Made by a program: the position numbers and the translations under genes
Notes under the pieces: generated by a model
Database searches by the model: none
Told to the model about the DNA's origin: nothing
What the model saw: only the letters and a program-made list of their open reading frames with translations
Source: JAVJUV01 sp047314965
GTDB lineage: Bacteria; Pseudomonadota; Alphaproteobacteria; Rhodobacterales; Rhodobacteraceae
Length of the DNA stretch: 64,000 bases
Reading direction: 5' to 3'
Assembly: GCF_047314965.1 (NCBI RefSeq)
Contig: NZ_JBLBVK010000054.1
Span: forward strand, 62,001-126,000
Part shown: piece after piece, positions 42,171-51,143 of the stretch
Layout of the letters: every line of letters starts with the position of its first letter
Position numbering within the stretch: position 1 is the first letter of the stretch

Positions 42171-42926
42171 TTATCCAAAGGTCTGCAGCACCGGGAATCT
42201 CTCATTCAACCACCAGCTGAAGTCGGTGAACTTACCCGTCAGCATCAAAAGCCCAACGGTCCAGAGCAAAAGCCCCATGGTGCGTTCGATCCGGTCCATA
42301 TGGCGCTTCATCCAGTTCATCACGCCCGTCATTTTCGGGAAGAAAGCGGCCACCAGAATGAACGGGATACCAAGGCCCAGCGCATATCCGGCAAGAAGCG
42401 TGGTTCCGCGTGCGACATCTGCTTCCGAGGCGGCAATAGACAGAATCGCCCCGAGGATCGGGCCGATGCAGGGCGTCCACCCGAAGGCGAAAGCAAGTCC
42501 AAGAACATATGCGCCGAAAAGCGAACCTCCCCGGTCTCCCGCATCCAGACGCATCTCGCGGTCCATGAAACCGATCCGGAACACACCGATGAAATGCGCG
42601 CCGAACACCATGATCACGATACCGGCGATGGTGACGAACCAGTCCTGGTTCGACAGGAAAAACCGCCCAAAGGCGCTGGCGGTGAAGCCAAGGAACAGGA
42701 ACACCGTAGAGAGACCCAGCACAAAGAATGCGGCCGCGCCCAGCACACGCCTTCGCGACCTGGTCTCGTCCTTCTGCATCTCCGAAACTGAGATACCGCC
42801 CATATACGCAAGGTAAGGTGGCACGATGGGCAGAACACAAGGGCTGAGGAACGAGAGGACACCCGCCGCGACCGCTATGGCGAGCGCGGGCAAAAGGCTT
42901 GCGTCGAAAATGTCGATCCCGAACAT
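42171..42926 (-). CDS. ccdA: Cytochrome c biogenesis protein CcdA
   Basis: A 251-residue membrane protein with six hydrophobic helices. The conserved redox cysteines are in SFLSPCVLPIVPPYLAYMGGIS and FGWTPCIGPILGAILSIA. CcdA/DsbD-type proteins carry reducing power across the inner membrane to thioredoxin-like partners for heme c attachment. No partner is in the window. The reading frame starts at ATG 42926. Confidence 0.9.
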   Translation of the reverse strand: MFGIDIFDASLLPALAIAVAAGVLSFLSPCVLPIVPPYLAYMGGISVSEMQKDETRSRRRVLGAAAFFVLGLSTVFLFLGFTASAFGRFFLSNQDWFVTIAGIVIMVFGAHFIGVFRIGFMDREMRLDAGDRGGSLFGAYVLGLAFAFGWTPCIGPILGAILSIAASEADVARGTTLLAGYALGLGIPFILVAAFFPKMTGVMNWMKRHMDRIERTMGLLLWTVGLLMLTGKFTDFSWWLNERFPVLQTFG

Positions 42927-43039
42927 AGGTCTGTTCCTTACCGCCTGCTTTCCACATAGGCGATCAGCCTGCCCGCGTCACGGGCAGGCGTGCTCACATC
43001 TCGGTGGACAAATTGTAACACCCGTCGTACCGCTCTGGC

Positions 43040-43267
43040 ATGGATGTTGATGAAGAACTCGATGCTACGGGGCTTCTTTGCCCACTCCCCGTCCTTAAGG
43101 CGGCCAAGCGGATGCGCGCATTGCCGTCCGGAGGAATGATGCGCCTTTTCGCCGACGATCCGGCCGCCATCGTCGACGTGCCACATTTCTGCGCAGAGCA
43201 AGGCCATCAGCTTTTGTCTTCGGAAGAAACCGACGGCGTTCAGATATACGTGATCCGCAAGGGCTGA
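43040..43267 (+). CDS. tusA: TusA-family sulfurtransferase
   Basis: A 75-residue protein of the SirA/TusA/YedF fold. The catalytic Cys14 lies in GLLCPLPVLKAAKRM, the CPxP signature. TusA relays sulfur for tRNA 2-thiouridine and molybdenum cofactor synthesis. The function here is assumed from the family; no partner gene is close. The ribosome-binding site is weak. Confidence 0.88.
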   Translation: MDVDEELDATGLLCPLPVLKAAKRMRALPSGGMMRLFADDPAAIVDVPHFCAEQGHQLLSSEETDGVQIYVIRKG

Positions 43268-43294
43268 ACCAAACCGCCTAAAATACTTGAAGAG

Positions 43295-43321
43295 GGCGCG
43301 ACCCGGGTTCTCCGGGCCGCG
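43295..43321. terminator. Hairpin between tusA and rne
   Basis: Arms GCGCG-A-CCCGG (43295-43305) and CCGGG-C-CGCGC (43311-43321) form an almost complete stem with a small bulge. It lies between the convergent tusA and rne genes and may end both transcripts. There is no T-run on either strand, so this is a weak call. Confidence 0.4.
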
Positions 43322-43334
43322 CATTCCCTTGTTG

Positions 43335-46004
43335 TCAGCGGCCCATCGACCACCAGCCGCGGCGGCGCGGCTTGTCGCTGGGAGCATCCCCTCCGCCGTC
43401 GCCATTTGCGGTCTCAAGCACCGGCTCCGTCGCAGCCTCCTCTACCACAGGCGAAGGAGTTTCGGCGGCGGGCTCGGTTTCAGGAGGCGTGACATCCGAA
43501 ACCGGCTCCGGCTCCTGCGCAGGCGCCTCGGCAGGCTCCTCGGTCCCTGAAGTGGCTTCGGGCTCCTCGGTCTTCTTCTTCCGGCTGCGGGTCGCCCGCT
43601 TCCGCTTGGGCTTCTCTTCCGGCTCCGCAGCTTCGGCTTCCACCGGCTCGGCCGGCACATCCTCAGTGACCACTTCAGCGCTTTCGTCCGCAGCGGCCTC
43701 CTCGGCGCTCGCCTCTTCAGCAGCAGGCGCCTTCTTGCGGCGACCGCCGCGCGAGCGCCGACGCTTCGGCTTTTCGTCCTCGGTCACCTCGGCTGGTGTC
43801 TCCGCCGCGGCCTCGTCACCGGATTCGACTTGTTCAGCACCTTCTTCGGGCTCGATGGCGGATTGCTCTTCGCTCCGGGCTTCGACCTCCTGGCTCTCGC
43901 CTTCTCCAGTCCCCTTGCCCCTCCGGCGACGACGACGGCGGCGCTTGCGCTTGGGCTTATCGTCCTCGGACGCTTCGACGACCTCGGCCTCCTCAACGGC
44001 ATCGACCTCTTCCTCGTCCTCCTGAAGGTCCTCGTCGACTTCCTCCATCAGGGCGATATCCACCGAAACGACTGGCGCAACCTCGACCACCTTTCGGGTC
44101 GCCGTCTTGAACTTCTCGATCGAGAAGTCCGGTGAGATCAGGAAGGGATCGGCTTCCATGCGGACAGCCATGCCATAGCGCGCCTCGATCTGGGCGATGT
44201 GTTCGCGCTTCATGTTCATCAGGAAGTTGACGATCGAAACCGGCGCCTTGACCAGAACCTCCTTGGACCGCCGGCGCACGCCTTCTTCCTCGATCTGACG
44301 TAGAATGGTCAGACCAAGGCTGTCATCGGACCGGATCAGACCTGTGCCATGACAGGACGGACACGGTTGCGTCGTGGCCTCAAGCATGCCCGGGCGCAGA
44401 CGCTGGCGGCTCATCTCCAGAAGGCCAAAGCCGGAAATCCGGCCCACCTGAATGCGCGCACGGTCTGTTTTGAGCTTGTCCTTGAACCGCTTCTCGACCG
44501 CCGCGTTGTTCCGGCGCTCTTCCATGTCGATGAAGTCGATCACGATCAGACCGGCAAGGTCGCGGAGCCTGAGCTGGCGCGCCACTTCCTCGGCGGCCTC
44601 GAGGTTGGTCTTCAGAGCCGTCTCTTCGATCGAACCTTCTTTCGTCGCCTTGCCCGAGTTCACGTCGATCGCCACCAGCGCCTCGGTCACACCTATCACG
44701 ATGTAACCGCCAGACTTCAGCTGGACCGTGGGGTTGAACATCGCGGCCAGGTAGCTTTCGACCTGGTAGCGCGCGAAGAGCGGCATGGCATCATGGTAAT
44801 GCTTCACGTTCTTGGCATGGGACGGCATGATCATTTTCATGAAGTCCTTGGCCACGCGGTACCCCGCCTCGCCCTCGACCATGACCTCGTCGATCTCGCG
44901 GCTGTAAAGGTCGCGGATCGAGCGCTTGATCAGGTTGCCTTCCTCATAGATCTTGGCTGGCGCGATCGATTTGAGCGTCAGTTCGCGGATCTGTTCCCAC
45001 ATGCGCTGCAGGTATTCATAGTCCCGCTTGATCTCGGTCTTGGTCCGTTTCGCGCCCGCAGTGCGGATGATGAGACCCGCTCCTTTGGGAACCTCGATCT
45101 CGTTCGCAATTTCTTTCAGCTTCTTGCGATCTGCGGCCTGAGTGATCTTGCGGCTTATACCGCCGCCCCGGGCCGTGTTTGGCATCAGAACGCAGTAACG
45201 GCCCGCAAGGCTGAGATAGGTGGTCAGTGCCGCACCCTTGTTGCCGCGCTCTTCCTTGACGACCTGAACCAGCAGGATTTGACGGACCTTGATCACTTCC
45301 TGGATCTTGTAGCGCCGCACACGAGGCTTGCGCTTGGGCCGGATCTCCTCGGCCGTATCGTCATCCGCGACGGACTCGATCGTCTCATCGGTCTCGGCGG
45401 CATGTTCGGCGGCCACATAAGGCTCGTCGTCGTCCTCGCCGGCCTCGACAGCCCGCTCCTCGTCCAGATCGATGACATCCATCCCCGGAATGGCTTTTCC
45501 CCCATCCCCGGTTTCCGCCGACAGGTCGTCGCCGCGGTCCTCGTCCGAACCGTCGTCGTCCTCGGCACCGGCTTCATCGTCTGCGCCAGCGTCATCGTCG
45601 ACGGCCGGCTCCTCGGCCACTGTTTCGTCCGCCGCCTCGAGCTTTTCAGCCTTCGACTTGGAACGGCTACGACGACGGCGGCGAGGCTTTTCCTCCTCTT
45701 CCGCTTCTGCCTGGGCTTCGGCCATTTCCTCGGCAAGCAGCGCCTCACGGTCCGCAACCGGGATCTGGTAATAGTCCGGGTGAATCTCCGAGAACGCCAG
45801 GAACCCGTGGCGATTACCGCCGTAGTCGACGAAGGCCGCCTGAAGCGACGGTTCTACTCGAGTGACTTTTGCTAGATAGATATTTCCGGAAAGCTGGCGT
45901 TTGTTTTCGGATTCAAAATCGAACTCCTCGACCTTGTTTCCGTCAACCACCACAACGCGGGTCTCTTCCGCGTGGGTGGCATCGATAAGCATCTTTTTGG
46001 ACAT
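43335..46004 (-). CDS. rne: Ribonuclease E
   Basis: An 889-residue RNase E/G. The N-terminal S1 domain is interrupted by a highly charged insertion (about residues 95-225, runs of Glu, Asp, Arg and Lys). The catalytic core has AIDVNSGKATKEGSIEETALKTNLEAAEEVARQLRLRDLAGLIVIDFIDM, with the metal-binding Asp residues, and the zinc link CPSCHGTGL. The C-terminal 250 residues are low-complexity acidic, Ala, Pro and Arg-rich, as in degradosome scaffolds. It cuts mRNA and processes rRNA, and is the expected processing enzyme for CcsR sRNAs. The 5' leader is about 350 nt. Confidence 0.95.
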   Translation of the reverse strand: MSKKMLIDATHAEETRVVVVDGNKVEEFDFESENKRQLSGNIYLAKVTRVEPSLQAAFVDYGGNRHGFLAFSEIHPDYYQIPVADREALLAEEMAEAQAEAEEEEKPRRRRRSRSKSKAEKLEAADETVAEEPAVDDDAGADDEAGAEDDDGSDEDRGDDLSAETGDGGKAIPGMDVIDLDEERAVEAGEDDDEPYVAAEHAAETDETIESVADDDTAEEIRPKRKPRVRRYKIQEVIKVRQILLVQVVKEERGNKGAALTTYLSLAGRYCVLMPNTARGGGISRKITQAADRKKLKEIANEIEVPKGAGLIIRTAGAKRTKTEIKRDYEYLQRMWEQIRELTLKSIAPAKIYEEGNLIKRSIRDLYSREIDEVMVEGEAGYRVAKDFMKMIMPSHAKNVKHYHDAMPLFARYQVESYLAAMFNPTVQLKSGGYIVIGVTEALVAIDVNSGKATKEGSIEETALKTNLEAAEEVARQLRLRDLAGLIVIDFIDMEERRNNAAVEKRFKDKLKTDRARIQVGRISGFGLLEMSRQRLRPGMLEATTQPCPSCHGTGLIRSDDSLGLTILRQIEEEGVRRRSKEVLVKAPVSIVNFLMNMKREHIAQIEARYGMAVRMEADPFLISPDFSIEKFKTATRKVVEVAPVVSVDIALMEEVDEDLQEDEEEVDAVEEAEVVEASEDDKPKRKRRRRRRRRGKGTGEGESQEVEARSEEQSAIEPEEGAEQVESGDEAAAETPAEVTEDEKPKRRRSRGGRRKKAPAAEEASAEEAAADESAEVVTEDVPAEPVEAEAAEPEEKPKRKRATRSRKKKTEEPEATSGTEEPAEAPAQEPEPVSDVTPPETEPAAETPSPVVEEAATEPVLETANGDGGGDAPSDKPRRRGWWSMGR

Positions 46005-46513
46005 GTAGACTTTCTGCGCAAAGGCTCAATCGCACCTGGAGGCGCCAAACGATTGATATTGCGGCTGATTATGGCGAGGCGCGGCTGGGCCATAGGGGGG
46101 CGGCCCGTCAACGACGGGGAAACGCTTGTCCGGTCCCACGCGCGCGTCATCGCGGTTCTTCTCCGACGCCTGAACTCTCAGACGCCCGTTCATGGCCCGG
46201 CGCCGGAATGATCCGCGCCATGGGCAATTCGGTACTTTGGCCAATTACTGGCCGGCGAGCCGGATCAGGGTGGCGTGAAAATCTGCCTAATCCCCTGATA
46301 CAGCAAAACTTTTCTGCAGAGTTCGCGATATGGCAATCGCGTGACACCTCTGCTCCTGCACAATAAGGTGTCTGCGAGACAAATATCAATGCGGAAAATC
46401 TGATATCCGCGTCACGCGTTTTAACGGCAACGCGGCAGAACACGAACTTGTTTCACCCTGCATTGATATCTTGGCCACGACTCCACTTGGCGCCATCCGC
46501 GCGATCAATCCGC
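46005..46513 (-). promoter_or_regulatory. Intergenic region: rne promoter and long 5' leader
   Basis: The 509-base gap has no convincing gene. On the minus strand TTGATA (46389-46384) and TATTGT (46365-46360), 18 bases apart, form a plausible sigma-70 promoter with start near 46353. That gives a leader of about 350 nt before rne. GACACCT (46343-46349) and AGGTGTC (46366-46372) are inverted arms flanking the -10. A long leader on rne fits the autoregulation known for E. coli rne, but sequence similarity was not tested. Confidence 0.4.
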
Positions 46514-47248
46514 TTAGATCAGAATACGAAGCGCCTTCATGGCTTCAGACAGATCGCGAGAAATGCGCTGTCCCAACACCGGAAGCGGCCGGTCGGCCGG
46601 TCGGATGTCGGGGATTTGCACCGTTACGCAGCCTGCGGCCACCGCTGCGGTGACACCGTGATCGCTATCCTCGAAAGCAGCCGAACGCGCCGGGTCGACG
46701 CCCAGCCGACGGGCAGCCTCCAGGTAGGGTTCGGGATCGGGCTTGTTCGCCTTCACCTCGTCGCCGGCAACAATCGTCTCGAAATGCTTCAGCAGGCCCG
46801 CGCGTTCGAGATGCTCACGTGCGCGCGCGCTGCGTGTCGAAGTCACAACGGCAAGCCGGTGCCCCAACACGGCAACCGCGTTCAGCGTTTCGCGAACTGT
46901 TGGCTTGACCAGCACCTCGCCAGCCATCTGCCTGTCCAGGGCCTGATGCCATTCACCGACAAAAGTCTCGATATCGACTCCCGGGATGAACTCCGACACC
47001 CGTCGGCGCGTGATTGCGCTCGATGTGCCGACGAGTTCAGCATAGAAAATCTCGGCGCGCTCGGCAGCAATGCCGAAGGGTGCCGTGATCTCGCAAAAAG
47101 CGATGCTTCCAGCCCGCTCCGTATCAAGAAGCAGGCCATCCATATCGAAGAATAGCGCGTCTGGGACGAAATCGGACGTCAGATGTAGTCCGCCCGCTGC
47201 AAACCGTACTTCGCCATCTTTTCGTTCAGCGTCCGACGCGGGAGGCAC
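46514..47248 (-). CDS. HAD-superfamily phosphatase (beta-phosphoglucomutase-like)
   Basis: A 244-residue HAD hydrolase. Motif I is LFFDMDGLLLDTE (nucleophile Asp). Motif II is VVTSTRSARAREH, and the rest has KPDPEPYLEAARRLGVDPARSAAFEDSDHGVTAAVAAGC with motifs III and IV. The cap domain is helical. The family includes phosphoglycolate phosphatase and beta-phosphoglucomutase; the substrate is unknown. The best start is the GTG at 47248, preceded by GGAGGAG, which lies 70 bases inside the 3' end of dctD. A start at CTG 47182 cannot be ruled out. Confidence 0.8.
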   Translation of the reverse strand: MPPASDAERKDGEVRFAAGGLHLTSDFVPDALFFDMDGLLLDTERAGSIAFCEITAPFGIAAERAEIFYAELVGTSSAITRRRVSEFIPGVDIETFVGEWHQALDRQMAGEVLVKPTVRETLNAVAVLGHRLAVVTSTRSARAREHLERAGLLKHFETIVAGDEVKANKPDPEPYLEAARRLGVDPARSAAFEDSDHGVTAAVAAGCVTVQIPDIRPADRPLPVLGQRISRDLSEAMKALRILI

Positions 47249-48513
47249 AGCTCCTCCATGACATTCACGATCGAGCCCCGGTGGCGGCGCATCGTATTGT
47301 CGATCAGCATGCGTTCGAAGGCCTCGACGTATTCCTTCAAAGGTTTGCCCTCGGTCGTCACGGTCATCTGGGTCTCATCGTTGTCGGCCATCAAGAGCGA
47401 CGCGATGGTGCCCGAGCCGCGACGCGCCTGCAGAACCGCGCGCTCGGCGACGTTGACAAGCTGGCGGATGTTCCCGGGCCAGGGCGCCTGCAGAAGCTGG
47501 GCAGCCTCCTGCGCCGATACCTCCGGGGCATCACAGCCGTATTCGTCGGCGAACTGCTCGGCAAAACGCTGGAACAGCATCAGGATGTCTTCTCCGCGCT
47601 GGCGCAGCGGCGGGATCGTGATCTTCATAGCGGCAAGGCGATAGTACAAGTCCGGCCGCAATGCGTCCTCGCAGGTTTTGCCCTGCTCCTGCAAGTTGCA
47701 GATCGCCACGATCCGCGTCTCGGCCGGCGTGCCCTGCTCGTTCATCCAAGACAGGAGCCGCGCCTGAAGGGTTTGCGGCAATGCCTCGATATCCTCCAGA
47801 ACAAGCGTCCCGCCACGCGCCTCTTCCAGAAGCGGCAACTGGTCGCCGTCTCCAATCGGGCCGAACAGACGTTTGGCCAATGTCGCTTCGTCATGTGCGG
47901 CACAGGAAAACAGGACGAATTTCTTCCCCGCCTTCGCGCCGACCGCATGCAGCGCGTGCGCGACCAGGGTCTTGCCCGTGCCGGTCTCGCCGTCGATCAG
48001 CACATGACCGTCGGCCTGGCCCAGGTCCAGGATGTCCTCGCGCAGCCGCTCCATCACCGGAGAGGCCCCGATCAGCTTCTTGATGATACCTGACCCACCG
48101 TCGCTCAACTCGCGGCGGAGCGCCCGGTTGTCCAGAGTCAGGCGGCGCGCATTCGCGGCCTTTTTGGTCAGCTCGGTCATACGGTCCGGGTTGAACGGCT
48201 TTTCGAGGAAATCGAACGCCCCCACCCGCATCGCTTCAACCGCCATCGGCACGTCGCCGTGCCCGGTGATCATGATCACCGGCAGGGCGCTGTCTACGCT
48301 CATCAAACGCTTGAGAAACGCCATCCCGTCCATACCCGGCATCTTGATGTCGCTGACCACGACCCCTGGGTAGTCGTTGCCAAGAGTCTTCAGAGCATCC
48401 TCTGCGCTGGGGAATGTCTCGGTCTCGAAACCCGAGAGCGCCAGCCACTGGCTGATCGACTGACGCATGTCCTGCTCGTCGTCGACAATCGCGACTTTCA
48501 TCGCCTGTGCCAT
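47179..48513 (-). CDS. dctD: DctD-like response regulator without GAFTGA
   Basis: A 444-residue NtrC-class regulator. The receiver domain (residues 1-115) has phospho-acceptor Asp55 and Lys105. The AAA+ domain starts near 148 with Walker A GETGTGKT (175-182). The C-terminal Fis-type helix-turn-helix ends GSIVNVMEELCLPRRTLNEKMAKYGLQ. The GAFTGA loop, needed for contacting sigma-54, is absent: residues 216-232 read RLFGPIGDGDQLPLLEE. Walker B is altered to LVLEDIE. The protein therefore probably cannot activate sigma-54, as known for Rhodobacter NtrC. Partner kinase dctB lies 17 bases upstream. Confidence 0.85.
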   Translation of the reverse strand: MAQAMKVAIVDDEQDMRQSISQWLALSGFETETFPSAEDALKTLGNDYPGVVVSDIKMPGMDGMAFLKRLMSVDSALPVIMITGHGDVPMAVEAMRVGAFDFLEKPFNPDRMTELTKKAANARRLTLDNRALRRELSDGGSGIIKKLIGASPVMERLREDILDLGQADGHVLIDGETGTGKTLVAHALHAVGAKAGKKFVLFSCAAHDEATLAKRLFGPIGDGDQLPLLEEARGGTLVLEDIEALPQTLQARLLSWMNEQGTPAETRIVAICNLQEQGKTCEDALRPDLYYRLAAMKITIPPLRQRGEDILMLFQRFAEQFADEYGCDAPEVSAQEAAQLLQAPWPGNIRQLVNVAERAVLQARRGSGTIASLLMADNDETQMTVTTEGKPLKEYVEAFERMLIDNTMRRHRGSIVNVMEELCLPRRTLNEKMAKYGLQRADYI

Positions 48514-48530
48514 GATCTCTCTCCGTTCTA

Positions 48531-50288
48531 TCATTCAGCCGCCTGATGCGCCGCTCGCGCAAGAGGCAGGGTTATCTCGAATACGGCACCGCCATTTCGT
48601 CCGTTGCGGGCGGTCAGCCGGCCGCCAAGGTCGTTCACAATTCCCGATGAAATGGCAAGCCCCAAGCCGACGCCGTCGCCTGGCGCCTTGGTCGTGTAGA
48701 AGGGCTCGAACAGGTTCTCGAGGTCCTCGATTCCATGTCCGTTGTCGCGCACAGTGATCAACACCTCGTCCGCAACCGTCACGATCACTTTCACCTCGGG
48801 CTCCTTTATGCCCTTGGTAGCGTCCAGCGCGTTCCGCAGCAGGTTGATGATGACCTGCTCCAGACGGATGCGATCGGCCTCGATCATCACCGGATCGCGC
48901 GGCAACGAAGCCGAGATCGCCATGTCCCGGCGGCGCAGCTGCGGCTCCATCATCGAGATCGCGGATGACACGGAAGCCCTTACATCCATGGGCTCAAAGG
49001 CATCCCCGCCCTTGCGCGCATAGGACTTGAGCTGCCGGGTGATCGCGCCCATCCGCTCGATCAGATCGTCGATCCGCTGGAACGAGGACAGCGCCTCGTC
49101 AGGCCGACGCCGCTGCAACAGAAGCTTGGCCCCCGCCAGATAGGTCTTCATGGCCGCCAGAGGCTGGTTCAACTCGTGGCTGACAGCCGCCGACATCTCA
49201 CCGAGTATGGCCAACTTGGACGATTGCTGGATGGTCTGCTCAGCCACTTCCAGGTGCCGTTCGGCCTTTTCCCGCTCGGCGATTTCCCGCTGCAGCGCCG
49301 CGTTCAATGCGCGAAGTTCAGCCGACTCCCTCTGGAAGAACACCAACCGCGACGTGGCCTTCCGGCTGACCACGTAAAAGACCAGCGCCATGAGAATCGC
49401 GAACCCCATGATCTCCAGCGCGATCACCGCGTTCACCCTCTCCCGAACACCGGCATAGGTGGTGAAGCTTGTCATGCGCCAGCCTTGAAACCCGATGCGG
49501 GTCTCCTGCCGCATGACGGCCTCGCCGGACAGATAGGCATCCGGCGGCAGAGCGCCCCAGTCCGTGGTCGCGCGGATGGCACGCTCGATAGCGTTCGGCG
49601 CCGAACGCAAGGCCAACGCCTCGTCCTCGGTCTTTCCGCGCCAGCGGGACTCGGTCGACAGAATGATCAGGCCTTCGCTGTTCGTGACCATGACCGCGTC
49701 CGAGAACCCGGCCCATGCTGCTTCGAATTTCTTCAACCCGACTTCGACCACAATCACGCCGATCAACTGGCCTTGCGCCTCTATCTTACGGGAATAACTG
49801 AAAATTCGTCCGCCGCTCTCAAGTACATTGGTCGTGAAAACGGTTTCTCCCGATCGCAATGCCTCGACGAAATACGGGGCGGCACTGTAATTTGTCCCAA
49901 GCAGGTTGCGATCAGTGGCAGCCACGACACGCCCGCCGTTGTCGAGCAGCATCAGGCCGGCCGCGCCGATTTCATCGCGATACTCGATCAAACGCTGCGA
50001 CGATTGCGAAAAATCTGCCGAGTTCAGCGCTCCGATCAGGGTCGGGTCTCGTGCCAGAAGCTGCGGCACGATCTGGTTCCGCTGCAACTCGGAGAGGATG
50101 TTTCCGGAGTAGAGGGCAAGTCGGACCTCGGCCCGGGACCGCGTGCTCTCGGTAAAGCGCTCGGTCAGAAAAAGGTTCGTCCACCAGACAACCGCAACAC
50201 AGATCGCGATCAGCGCGATCATGAGTATCCGCATACCCCAAGGCATACCGCCTAGGTCTGGAACACGGGATGTGGGGCGCTCACTCAT
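48531..50288 (-). CDS. dctB: DctB-like sensor histidine kinase
   Basis: A 585-residue kinase. TM1 (about 19-41) and TM2 (about 286-308) enclose a periplasmic double-PAS-like region, with YRDEIGAAGLMLLDNGGRVVAATDRNLLGTNYS and TYAGVRERV typical of C4-dicarboxylate sensors. A coiled coil (315-360) leads to the H-box SHELNQP with His371. The ATPase lobe has NLLRNALDA, DNGHGI and GDGVGLGLAIS. In the family it senses succinate, malate or fumarate with DctD. No dctPQM transporter genes are in the window. The dctD start is 17 bases downstream. Confidence 0.87.
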   Translation of the reverse strand: MSERPTSRVPDLGGMPWGMRILMIALIAICVAVVWWTNLFLTERFTESTRSRAEVRLALYSGNILSELQRNQIVPQLLARDPTLIGALNSADFSQSSQRLIEYRDEIGAAGLMLLDNGGRVVAATDRNLLGTNYSAAPYFVEALRSGETVFTTNVLESGGRIFSYSRKIEAQGQLIGVIVVEVGLKKFEAAWAGFSDAVMVTNSEGLIILSTESRWRGKTEDEALALRSAPNAIERAIRATTDWGALPPDAYLSGEAVMRQETRIGFQGWRMTSFTTYAGVRERVNAVIALEIMGFAILMALVFYVVSRKATSRLVFFQRESAELRALNAALQREIAEREKAERHLEVAEQTIQQSSKLAILGEMSAAVSHELNQPLAAMKTYLAGAKLLLQRRRPDEALSSFQRIDDLIERMGAITRQLKSYARKGGDAFEPMDVRASVSSAISMMEPQLRRRDMAISASLPRDPVMIEADRIRLEQVIINLLRNALDATKGIKEPEVKVIVTVADEVLITVRDNGHGIEDLENLFEPFYTTKAPGDGVGLGLAISSGIVNDLGGRLTARNGRNGGAVFEITLPLARAAHQAAE

Positions 50289-50319
50289 GAACAGATTCTA
50301 GGGCCTCGGCCCCTTGTTC

Positions 50320-50988
50320 TCAAGCGTCCAGCGCAGCTCCGGCCAAAGCGTTGAAGAGCGCCGTGCCATCGGAACGACCCAAAGCAGGATCGGCAGCGCG
50401 TTCGGGATGCGGCATAAGCCCAAGAACGCGTCGGTTCTTCGACAGGATACCGGCAATTCGGTCGACCGAGCCGTTCAATTCCCGCGCATAGCGGAACGCG
50501 ACGCGATCCTCGTCCAACAGCTCCTTCCGGATCTCTTCGGTGGCCTGGTAGTTGCCGTCATGGTGGGCGACCGGGAAGGTCACAACCTGCCCGGCGTCGT
50601 AGCCGGCGGTAAAGTCGCTCTTCACGGTCGCTACTTCCAGTTCGACCGGCTTGCAGATGAACTTCAGCCCGGAGTTCCGCATCAAGGCGCCCGGCAGCAG
50701 GCCGGTTTCAAGCAGCACCTGGAAACCGTTGCAGATACCGATGGCATAGCCACCTTTCTCTACATGGGATTTGAGCGCCGATGTAATGGGCGAGCGCGCC
50801 GCAATGGCACCGCAACGCAGGTAGTCGCCAAAGGAAAAGCCACCCGGAACGCCAACGATATCAGTGCCGGCAGGAAGTTCCGTATCCTTGTGCCAAACCA
50901 TGTCCACATCAAAGCCCGCGTTGCGAAAAGCAACGGCAAGATCTCGGTCGCAATTCGATCCGGGGAAGACAAGAACAGCAGCTTTCAT
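50320..50988 (-). CDS. purQ: Phosphoribosylformylglycinamidine synthase, glutaminase subunit
   Basis: A 222-residue class I glutamine amidotransferase. AVLVFPGSNCDRDLAVAF begins the domain, and GICNGFQVLLETGLLPG has the nucleophile Cys (GICNGF). HHDGNY and LMPHPERAADPALGRSDG contain the catalytic His and Glu. It supplies ammonia for the fourth step of purine synthesis, together with PurL and PurS. The ATG at 50988 is chosen over a longer frame that starts with unrelated sequence. In relatives it normally follows purS directly; here an SDR gene on the other strand lies between. Confidence 0.95.
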   Translation of the reverse strand: MKAAVLVFPGSNCDRDLAVAFRNAGFDVDMVWHKDTELPAGTDIVGVPGGFSFGDYLRCGAIAARSPITSALKSHVEKGGYAIGICNGFQVLLETGLLPGALMRNSGLKFICKPVELEVATVKSDFTAGYDAGQVVTFPVAHHDGNYQATEEIRKELLDEDRVAFRYARELNGSVDRIAGILSKNRRVLGLMPHPERAADPALGRSDGTALFNALAGAALDA

Positions 50989-51143
50989 GCCGGTCGTTTG
51001 CCCGATTTTGGGCTGAAGTTCCAGAGGGGATTTTGACAATGACTCCGAGCGCCAGGGATCAGAATCCGCTCGTAATTCCAAGAGGTGCAGATCTTTGCGC
51101 GCAGATGTGACATTTTCGTTTTGTCACGACAGGGGAGACAAGC

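Noticed and set aside
44349..45875. 508-aa open frame on the plus strand
   Set aside because: It lies opposite rne, which is certain; the frame is open because of the strong codon bias of rne.
49176..50255. 359-aa open frame on the plus strand
   Set aside because: It lies opposite dctB, which has a full kinase architecture.
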